Source: Apium graveolens (lineage: Eukaryota > Streptophyta > Magnoliopsida > Apiales > Apiaceae). From it: a stretch of DNA of 64,000 bases. Numbering within the stretch: position 1 is the stretch's first letter; each line of letters starts with the position of its first letter. Made by a program: the position numbers and the translations under genes. The notes beneath the pieces were generated by a model. It was not told the DNA's origin and did no database searches. It saw only the letters and a list, made by a program, of their open reading frames with translations. Shown here in pieces: positions 55,975 to 64,000 of the stretch. Location of the stretch: assembly GCF_009905375.1 (NCBI RefSeq), contig NC_133656.1:239414415-239478414 (forward strand), read 5' to 3'.

Positions 55975-57831
55975 CTACTCCTCCATGCGGGAGCCTTCAT
56001 TCTCTTTCTCCTTATCAGCGCCTTCAGCGTCCTTCGCAGGAGAAGCGGGAGGAGAAGCAGTGTTAGGATCCAAGATGCGATCATCTGGCTGAGGGGAGTT
56101 GAAGAGGACGTCTATGCTGTCCTCCGACTCAGCCTGCTCGGGACTTATGAAGTCCTTAGGGTCGACTAAGCCCGGGTGCTTCTCAGAAACCGCCTTTACG
56201 GCCGCATCCCATCCCTGAGTAAACTGTAGGGAATAAAGACCATCATCATGAATCTCCATGAGATTCTTAAACTTGTCAGAATCCATGTAGTCATCAATGA
56301 GCTTATCCTTATCGCTCCTAAGTTTCACCAGCTCGGAATGAGCCTTAGCCAGCTCCTCTTTCTTCGTGTCCAGCTTCTTCTCCAGGACCTTGGCTCTCTC
56401 CTCCCACTTCTTCATCTCCTTCTCAAAATCATCAGAGTTACCCTTCCAGGATCTAGCCTGATGTAGGGCCGCCTGGAAATAGGTATTACTCTGCAAAAAA
56501 AATATGTATGAGTTGGCGCAAATTCATTGGGATACAAGAAAAGTTGAAATTCACAAAAGGAAGAGAAGAAAAAAGAAAATTACCGCAGCTTGGGCTTGAG
56601 AACCCAGAAGCTCAATAGTCTCGATATCACTCCCCGTAACAATGTCAGTGAAATCGTGGGGAGTGATGGAATGGTACGACCAATCCTTGGCATGTTTGGT
56701 GGATCCAACCACCGTATCGCTCCTCTTGAAGCCCCAGTTAGGCCTGAAGGAATGTGCCTTAAGTGGAGGATCCACGTCGTCCCCCAGCTCGACCACCGGG
56801 ACGTGGGGCTTAAGGAAAGTAGGACCGTCAGGTTTGCTCCTGGGGTCCCTGTTTAACTTGGCCCTCTTCTGGCGGCCAGATTCCCCCTCCTTGGGCCTAT
56901 TGACATTATTAATAGCCTCACAAGCTGAAAGGAAAAGCAGAAGGAATATTAAAATCCAGAAAAAAGAAAAAGTGCGATTAAAAAGAAGGAAAAATAATTA
57001 CGCAGGTATAAATTTACCCTTATCACTGGCCTGGGAGAGACCAACTTTCTTCAAGGAAAACTCCTCTAAAAGGGTCCAGGTGTCTGTTTTCCCATCATCT
57101 GAAATTAAGGCTTGGTAGGCCACCTCCTCCTCATCAGTTAATCTGATGCTACCAGGACTACCATCTGATACTTTGCAAAATGGCCTACGGAAGAGTGTGG
57201 CCCAATCACCCCCAGCCCAGGTCAGCCTGACAAACTCATCCCTCCATTTAGGGTTGTTCTCGACTATAGAGTTACTATCAAAGATATGGGGAATTTTGGG
57301 CCGTCGGCGAATTAAAACCCAGCCCGGCTGACTCATGGAACTATTATAGAATTGGAAAACTTTCCTAAAGACAGCTACGGAAAGAGGGAAGCTATTCCTG
57401 AGACAAAGGACCATAAAATAGATAATGTTCCTCCAGGCGTTAGGAGGGAGTTGACAAGGGTTGATTCGTACATCGGCTGGTAAACGAGGAATAAATTCGT
57501 GGAATGGGAACCTAAGACCTGCGGTCAGGGCTCCTCGATAAATGAACAGGGTATCCCCCTCCCAATTACAAGTCCTATCCCCAGGGGCGGCTGGAGTGAT
57601 CCTAAGGTGGGGTGGAAGTCTGTACAGGGTTTTCATAGACTCTATCCTACCATCTAACTCATGAAAAGTGTTACCATGATTATACGAATCTAACTCAGAC
57701 AGAGAAGGATATTCATCACCTCTCGAGTTAATCATATCAATGAGGGAAGTATATGGAGATTGAATTTGGATGTTTGTACCTCTTTTAGAGACATTCATCT
57801 TCTGCAAACGAGCCAGGTCACGGTCCGCCAT
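55975..57831 (-). CDS. antisense gene inside the Tat element: Transposase_28-like domain plus coiled coil, three exons
   Basis: Read on the minus strand, exons are 57831-57018, 56924-56584 and 56490-55975, with introns starting GTAAAT and GTAATT and ending CAG. They join in frame to 556 residues starting MADRDLARLQ. Residues around 110-190 (LTAGLRFPFHEFIPRLP, NPCQLPPNAWRNIIYF, SVAVFRKVFQF) fit the Pfam family called putative gypsy-type transposon (Transposase_28). The C-terminal exon has a long coiled coil (KKWEERAKVLEKKLDTKKEE) and an acidic, proline-rich tail. Its role is unknown; despite the Pfam name no catalytic residues are evident. Tat-lineage elements such as Retand are known to carry an antisense frame at this place. 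A TATA box lies about 170 bases upstream on the same strand. The upstream in-frame extension to 58251 is judged leader sequence. Confidence 0.75.
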
Positions 57832-57997
57832 TAATATGCTTCGGTTGAAGGCTTGAAACCCAGAAATACTTGAGAATGGTGGAGCTGCGGTGGCTTTGGT
57901 CGCCGGAAATCGCCTTCTCAAAGGGAGAACTCTAGAGAAAAATGTGAGATAAAATGAGAAATGGGAAGTGAAGTGAGGATTCTCACTCCACACTACA

Positions 57998-58006
57998 CTT
58001 ATATAG
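57998..58006 (-). promoter_or_regulatory. TATA box for the antisense gene
   Basis: On the minus strand CTATATAAG stands about 170 bases before ATG 57831, a fitting distance for a plant leader. It supports separate transcription of the antisense gene; use is inferred. Confidence 0.5.
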
Positions 58007-58119
58007 GCGAAAAGCTCGGAATACGAGGCGTTTTTAGGCCCATTTAGCCAGGCCCAATCTAGAGGCCCATCTACAAGAAGTATTAGGAACAATCTAGAAG
58101 CTCCTGTGGAATTTAAAAA

Positions 58120-58580
58120 ATCAAAAATCGACCAGAACCTTAATATGGTTCGATCAGAATCCTGATCGACACAGAAAAGAGTCCTGATCGATATCTTATT
58201 CGAACAGGAGGGAAGAAATCCCCTAAGATCGATCAGAGTCCTGATCGACAAAGAAAAGAGTCCTGATCGATATCTTATTCGAACAGGAGGGAAGAAATCC
58301 CCTATGATCGATCAGAGTCCTGATCGACACAGAAGAGAGTCCTGACCGATATTCCATTCGATCAGAATGGTCAAGAGCCACTTAATTCGATCAGGAATCC
58401 TGGTCGATTAAGCCCGTGTAACAATCGATTAGGGTGTCACTTTGAAGGCCAATTCGGTCAGAATCCTGATCGAAATCGATCAGGAATCCTGTCGACCAGA
58501 GTGTAAGATCCTGAGCTAATTCGATCAGGATCCTGATCGATTTTGTCTGCATCCTGATCGATTTTGAATGCATTCTGATC
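58120..58580. repeat. array of palindromic TCGATCAGGATCCTGATCGA-type words
   Basis: The half-sites CCTGATCGA and TCGATCAGG occur more than a dozen times in both orientations, often abutting as palindromes. Two longer units (about 58153-58227 and 58231-58305) repeat GATATCTTATTCGAACAGG and GGGAAGAAATCCCCTA in tandem. It lies upstream of the antisense gene. Confidence 0.85.
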
Positions 58581-58582
58581 GA

Positions 58583-59035
58583 TTTTAAGCCAGAAAATTA
58601 AGGATAAATCCCAGAAAATTAGGGAAAATCCCAGAAATTAAAGGATAAATCCCAGGAAATTAGGGAAAAATCCAGAAAATTAGGGAAAATCCCAGAAATT
58701 AAAGGATAAATCCCAGGAAATTAGGGAAAAATCCAGAAAATTAGGGAAAAATCCAGAAAATTAGGGAAAATCCCAGAAATTAAAGGATAAATCCCAGGAA
58801 ATTAGGGAAAAATCCAGAAAATTAGGGAAAAATCCAGAAAATTAGGGAAAAATCCCGGAAATTAGGGAAAATCCAGAAAATTAAGGATAAATCCCAGAAA
58901 ATTAGGGAAAAATCCCGGAAATTAGGGAAAATCCAGAAAATTAAGGATAAATCCCAGAAAATTAGGGAAAATCCCAGAAAATTAGGGAAAAATCCCGGAA
59001 ATAAGGGAAAAATTCCTGGAAATTAAGATAATTCC
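58583..59035 (+). repeat. short tandem array of GAAAATTAGGGAAAAATCCCA-like units
   Basis: About 22 units of 17-21 bases alternate AATTAGGGAAAAATCC with AAATTAAAGGATAAATCCC, with higher-order groups repeated (e.g. the set near 58620-58700 recurs near 58700-58800). It lies just before the polypurine tract, the hypervariable 3' region of Tat-lineage elements. Confidence 0.9.
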
Positions 59036-59169
59036 TGAATAAAAGGAAAAATTCATTGTAAATGTGTAGGTCGCTCCACACTTTACGAAAAAACGAAACC
59101 CTGTAAAGGAACGAATAGACTTAACTTCTGCGAAACCTAATCAATGTTTCCCAAAAGTTGGGGGGCAAA

Positions 59170-59738
59170 TGATAGGGATAAATAAATTATGCTTGTATAA
59201 TTAAATACTGCATTAATTGTACAAGCTGTGGGCTGCTAGGCCCAATAAAAAGATATATGATACTCAGACCAGAAAGGTTAAGCCTGATGGACCAGATCAG
59301 GCCTGATGGAATAAAAAAGGCCCAAAAGCCCTAATTATTAATTAATTTCGTAATTAATTAATAAGGGAAAAATCAGCTATTAGGAAGAGTCCCGATAAGG
59401 ATATAAATCCTTATAGATTAGCCTCAAGGGGACCTAAAAGGATAAGGAATCAGCTTCCTACTTCCTAGGACTCCTAAGTCTATCCTAATTCAGAGGCTTG
59501 TCCACCAAGTCTCCTATACCAAGTCCAATTCAAGGACTCCCATATCTATATAAGGGGCCTCACCCCACAAATCAGAACTACGTTTTTTGGCTTGATTCTC
59601 TAATTCACAGAGATACGTAGGCATCTCGTAAAGGCAGAATTAAGCTACGATACACGAGAGCAGCCATTAAAGGCCTTGAGCTCCCGAATCTTAGTAATAA
59701 ATACAGCAAATAATAACCTTAGCTTTTTATCCATAACA
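59170..59738 (+). mobile_element. Tat LTR, 569 bp, shared by copies A and B
   Basis: It begins TGATAGGGATAAATAAATT after the polypurine tract of copy A and ends TATCCATAACA two bases before the primer site of copy B. A TATA box (TATATAAG, 59547-59554) is well placed. It serves as the 3' LTR of A and the 5' LTR of B at once. Confidence 0.85.
59547..59554 (+). promoter_or_regulatory. TATA box of the Tat LTR
   Basis: TATATAAG followed by GGGCCTCACCCC, about 185 bases before the LTR end; a standard LTR promoter layout. Confidence 0.55.
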
Positions 59739-59740
59739 TT

Positions 59741-59758
59741 TGGCGCCGTCTGTGGGAA
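59741..59758 (+). other. Tat primer-binding site
   Basis: TGGCGCCGTCTGTGGGAA stands two bases after the LTR. TGGCGCCG at this place is the rule for Tat and related Ty3/Gypsy elements; the matching tRNA was not determined. Confidence 0.75.
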
Positions 59759-59772
59759 ACACAACAACAACC

Positions 59773-60982
59773 ATGGCGAGAACACGGAGAACAATTGGAG
59801 CTCTAGAGGAAGGAACACCAACCCAGGTGATTTCATCAACCGTGGAGGTTCCTCCCCATTCAACTTATGCATCTACTCAGGAGGAAGCCCAGACAGGGGC
59901 AACTCAACCCCAGCTACAAGGGACAACTCCCCCGATTCAAGGTACGAATCCTCAAGTTCAACAAGTACATATACCTGTGAATTCTCGACCCATCGGGTAT
60001 GAATATTCAACTATTGTTACTACTAACCCCCTTATGGGATGCCCCTTCACCCTGAGGTTGGAGGAAGCGGATATGCTGGGCGAAGCGAAGCACGAGGGCG
60101 GTCGCCCCCTATATACGAGGTTTGGGTCCTATCCCTGAGGATCGGGAATTTTCTGGTCCATACACTGAGAGAGACTCCGAATCTTCGGATGATGAAGTGG
60201 CCCCGAGAAGGAGGCGTCCTGGAAAAGAGCCAATGGCCGATGGAAGGCAACGCCCCCAAAGCACCCCAGGGGCGAATCCCCAAGAAGTGCAGGAAAGGAT
60301 CAGGGCTCATGAGGCTGAAATCCAAAGGCTGAGGCGTGATTTGGAGGCTCACCAGGCCACCAGACCCCACATACCTCCTAGGGGGAGAAATCCTCCTCCT
60401 ATCATAGACCTGGATGGTCCGGTAAGAAGAAGGGCTGCTGTCCCAAGAACTGATCCAAGCAATCTCCTTCCCCTTGGAGATCCTGATGATCCAACTCCAC
60501 CTTTCACAGAAGAAATAATGAATGCCCATATTTCAAGAAAATTCAAGATGCCCACTATCAAAGCCTATGATGGCACGGGAGATCCCGCTAATCATGTTAG
60601 GACATTCTCTAATGCACTGCTGCTGCAACCCGTGAATGATGCTATAAAGTGTCGGGCCTTCCCTCAAACCCTGTCGGGTATGGCTCAAAGATGGTACAGT
60701 CGCCTGCCCCCAAATTCTATTGGATCGTTCAGAGAATTAAGTCAGGCTTTTATTAAGCAATTCATCAGTGGAAGAGTCCATGAGAAAAGTTCAGCATCTC
60801 TTATGAGTCTTGTACAGGGAGCTAAGGAATCCTTGAGAGATTACCTGAATCGTTTTACAAAGGAGGCTTTAAAAGTCCCAGACCTTGATGATAAGGTAGC
60901 CATGATAGCACTGCAACAAGGAACTAGGGATGAGTTTTTCAAGATGTCCTTGGCCAAACGTCCCCCTGAAAACATGTTGTAA
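59773..60982 (+). pseudogene. Tat gag of copy B, two frameshifts and a stop
   Basis: It starts MARTRRTIGALEE at 59773. The sense frame moves near 60035 (to HPEVGGSGYAGRSEARGRSP) and again near 60120 (to GPIPEDREFSGPYTERDSES), so two frameshifts are present. The gag core follows (MPTIKAYDGTGDPANHVRTF, AQRWYSRLPPNSI). A TAA stop at 60980-60982 interrupts a frame that otherwise runs on. Gag would form the particle shell. As it stands copy B cannot make it in one piece. Confidence 0.8.
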
Positions 60983-63900
60983 CTCCAAGAGAGGGCAGGG
61001 AAGTATATCAAGGTTGAAGAAAGCATGAGGAAGACCGTAGTGAGTAATGAGCCCACTGGAGGTAAGAAGCGAAAAACTGATCTGGAGTATATCGCTAAGG
61101 ACAAATATCCTAGAACCGAACAAAACCCTCATTCGACCCCCAAGAAGGGAGGACCTGGGCAAAAGTTCACTGAATACGCTAAGCTGAGTGCTCCTAGAAG
61201 TCAGATTTTGATGGAGATTGAGAAAGATAGAGATATTCGCTGGCCTAAGCCCTTGAAGGCTGATCCCGCCAAGCTAGATAAGAGCAAGTATTGCAGGTTT
61301 CACAAGGATGTTGGCCATGACACCGATGAGTGTAGGCAATTAAAAGATGAAATTGAGTTTTTGATTCGAAAAGGAAGGTTGAACAAGTATACTGGAGATG
61401 GAGGGGACAGAAATAATAATGGAAGGAAGAACTTTGAAGATCGTAGGAGGGACCAAGATGATCAGGGGCGGAATCCCCAACCCAGAGGGCCGGTTATAAA
61501 TGCAATTTTTGGAGGACCGCGACGCCCTCGAGGGCCAGTGATAAACACGATCTTTGGAGGTCCAACTGCTGTTGGATTGTCCAAAAATTCCAGAAAGGCA
61601 TATACTATGGAGGTTATGCATATTGTTGGAGAAGCCCCGAAGAGGGCCAGGACAGAAGTAACATTGGCTTTTGATGATTCCGACCTAGAGGTTGTGAAGT
61701 TTCCCCATGACGACCCGCTGGTCATAACACCGATAATAGGAAATAGCCCGGTTAAGAGGGTCCTTGTGGATAATGGTGCTTCTGTGGATATCTTGCTCCA
61801 CGACACCTTTCTAAGAATGGGATATAACGACTCCCAGTTGACACCAACCGACATGCCGATATATGGATTTGCTGGAGTAGAATGTCCTGTGGAAGGGATA
61901 ATCAAATTGCCAACCACCATAGGTACGGAACCAAGGCAAGCAACGCAGATGCTGTATTTCGTGGTGGTAAAGGCTAGTTCAACTTATACTGCTATCATGG
62001 GGAGAACAGGGATACATGCCTTCAAGGCAGTCCCCTCTTCCTACCATTCAGTCATAAAGTTTTCCACCCGAAACGGGATTGGAGAAGAGAGAGGAGATCA
62101 AAAAATGACTAGAAGCTGTTATGTGGCCTCTTTGAGGGCAAATGGAGTCGGGGGGCAGGTTCTTCCTATTGAAGATATGGATGTTCGAGAAAATGATGAG
62201 AATAGAGGAAGACCAACAGAAGAATTGGTTTCGGTTCCTTTAGACCCCGAGAATCCTGAGAGGATAACTTTCATTGGAGCCACATTAGAGGAGCCTCTTA
62301 GAGGGAAGTTAGTGAAATTTTTACAAGAAAATAGTGATGTGTTTGCATGGTCAGCAGCTGATATGCCAGGCATAGACCCGGAGTTAATTACTCACAAGCT
62401 AAACGTGGATCCAAGCCGGAAGACAGTGAAACAAAAGAAAAGAAATTTTGCCCCGGAAAGACAAGAGGCTATAAAACAGGAAGTAGAAAAGCTCTTAGAG
62501 GCTGGTTTCATTGAGGAGATTCAATTTTCGGAGTGGTTAGCAAACCCTGTAATGGTGAAGAAGGCTAATGGAAAGTGGAGGATGTGTATAGACTTCACTG
62601 ATCTGAATGATGCATGCCCCAAAGACTGTTTCCCGCTGCCTAGAATTGATACTTTGATTGATGCCACTGCTGGACATGAGATGCTGAGTTTCATGGATGG
62701 ATTTAGCGGATACAATCAGATCAAAATGCATAAGGATGACATTCCAAAGGTATCATTTATCACTGACTTTGGTGTTTATTGTTATCTTGTTATGGCGTTT
62801 GGTCTCAAGAATGCAGGAGCCACCTATCAGAGGTTGGTGAATAAAATTTTTAAGGATCTTATTGGGAAGACTATGGAAGTCTATGTTGATGACATGCTAG
62901 TCAAGAGTCTAGTAAAGACTGATCATATAACCCATTTGAGGAAAGCTTTTGAGGTCCTAAGGTACCACAAGATGATGTTGAATCCAACGAAGTGTGCTTT
63001 CGGAGTAGGATCTGGAAAATTCTTGGGATTGATGGTCTCAAAGAGGGGAATTGAGGCCAACCCCGATAAAATAAAGGCAATCTTGGATATGGAACCACCA
63101 AAAACTGTCAAGGATGTACAGAAGCTCACAGGAAGGGTTGCGGCGCTAGGACGATTCATCTCCAAGTCAGGAGACAAGTGCTTGTCATTCTTCAAGTCAT
63201 TAAAGAACATTAAAGACTTTGTATGGAGTGAGGAAAATCAGAAGGCATTTGAAGAGTTAAAGAAGTATATGGGCCAGGCCCCGTTGTTGGCCAAGCCAGT
63301 TCTGAGTGAAGTTTTATTCTTGTACTTGGCTGTTTCAGAGAGCGCCTTGAGCGCGGTGTTGGTTAAGGAGGAACTGAAAGTCCAGAAACCCGTATACTAT
63401 GTCAGCAAAATCTTGCATGGTACAGAGTTGAATTATTCAACTATTGAGAAATTCGCTTTAGCCTTGGTAATGGCTTCAAGAAAGCTGCGTCCTTATTTTC
63501 AAGCTCACCAGATTGAAGTGCTAACAAATCAACCACTGAGAAATATCATTCACAGTCCCAAGACAAGTGGGAGATTGATTAAGTGGGCAATAGAGTTGGG
63601 AGAGTTCGATCTCAAGTATAAGCCACGTACGGCCATAAAAGCCCAGGCACTAGCTGACTTCGTGGTGGAATGTACCATACCCAACCACGAAGTCGGGGGG
63701 CAGGAAGATGCCATACCTCAAGACAAGGGAGTCGATAATGAAAGCAAAGAGAAGGATGATAAAGAGTATTGGGTTCTCTATTTTGATGGAGCATCAAAAA
63801 CAAACTCCAGTGGAGCAGGGTTGGTTTTGCAAAGCCCTGATGGGTTCTTAATTGAGTATGCCATGAAGCTAGACTTCCCAACCACAAATAATGAGGCAGA

Positions 63901-64000
63901 ATATGAAGCCCTGATAGCTGGCCTTGGTCTAGCTGGGACACTTAGAGTCAAAAACTTAAAGGTCCGTGGAGACTCGAAGTTGATCATATCCCAGGTAAAG
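60983..64000 (+). CDS. Tat gag end, protease and pol of copy B, partial at window edge
   Basis: The frame is open from 60983 to the window end, in the frame of the preceding gag part. It holds a CCHC-like knuckle at about 61289-61335 (CRFHKDVGHDTDEC), a doubled RGPVIN.IFGGP motif (61486-61563), the protease mark VDNGASVDILL near 61770, reverse transcriptase with YVDD at 62882-62893, and both RNase H domains. Only about fifteen bases differ from copy A. The right end is cut by the window, not by a lesion. Confidence 0.85.

Larger units (their letters stand above)
52040..59169 (+). mobile_element. Tat-lineage Ty3/Gypsy element, copy A, 5'-truncated
   Basis: The body runs from the end of the protease through reverse transcriptase, two RNase H domains and integrase, then an antisense gene, tandem repeats and the polypurine tract AGTTGGGGGGCAAA just before the LTR at 59170. 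Gag, 5' LTR and most of the protease are missing. It equals copy B with an offset of 9861 bases and about 99 percent identity over the shared 2.1 kb (some fifteen differences seen by eye, no indels). Confidence 0.85.
59739..64000 (+). mobile_element. Tat-lineage Ty3/Gypsy element, copy B, runs off the window
   Basis: With the LTR at 59170 this copy has primer site, gag, protease and pol up to the second RNase H, where the window ends. From 61901 on it matches copy A from 52040 on. The rest, including its own antisense gene and right LTR, lies outside. Confidence 0.85.

Noticed and set aside
56590..57118. Plus-strand open frames opposite the antisense gene
   Set aside because: They have no family features and cross the exon limits of the well-supported minus-strand gene.
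57832..58251. Longer start of the antisense gene at 58251
   Set aside because: The extra 140 residues include the palindromic repeat array and the TATA box; the MADRDLARLQ start at 57831 fits the family better.
59676..60002. Open frame overlapping the Tat primer site and gag start
   Set aside because: It begins in the LTR and crosses the primer site; gag is in the other frame from 59773.

Overview
The window is nuclear DNA of a flowering plant. Its genes carry many introns, the proteins are plant families, and about half of the sequence is plant-type transposons (Copia, Tat-lineage Ty3/Gypsy, TRIM, MULE, hAT-like, Stowaway, Tourist-like, SINE). The gene set points to a eudicot, perhaps an asterid; I cannot name the species from sequence alone.

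Layout. 1-5.3 kb: remains of LTR retrotransposons, chiefly a decayed Copia element whose single LTR has a polypurine tract on its left and a primer-binding site on its right. 5.6-6.3 kb: hAT-like non-autonomous element. 6.7-10.0 kb: five-exon DUF212 (acid phosphatase/haloperoxidase-related) gene. 10.7 kb: a 229-bp TRIM. 11.5-18.4 kb: twelve-exon HUA1-type protein with six CCCH zinc fingers. 19.5-20.1 kb: fold-back element. 20.3-30.1 kb: two tandem SIP1 aquaporin genes separated by a 3.7-kb degenerate Mutator-like element. 30.3-33.2 kb: cluster of small DNA transposons, one carrying a piece of large-subunit organellar rRNA. 33.7-38.5 kb: nine-exon apyrase. 40.5-42.3 kb: intronless PPR gene. 43.4-49.3 kb: seven-exon gene for a lectin with three Euonymus-lectin (EUL) domains. 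49.7-51.9 kb: Stowaway MITE, AT-rich duplications and two SINEs in opposite orientation. 52.0-64.0 kb: two nearly identical Tat-lineage Ty3/Gypsy elements in tandem that share one LTR; the left one carries a spliced antisense gene with its own TATA box.

All cellular genes are on the + strand. They do not form a pathway, but two neighbour pairs look like old microsynteny: DUF212 next to HUA1 (as I recall AT3G12685/AT3G12680), and SIP1 next to apyrase (as I recall AT3G04090/AT3G04080 and AT5G18290/AT5G18280). The most unusual items are the three-domain EUL lectin, the spliced antisense gene in the Tat element, the tandem LTR-sharing arrangement (seen twice, in unrelated families), the SIP1 copy with an NPV motif and a GC-AG intron, and the rRNA fragment captured inside a hAT-like element.

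Exon limits were placed by eye from reading frame, GT/AG sites and family alignment from memory. No search or alignment program was run.
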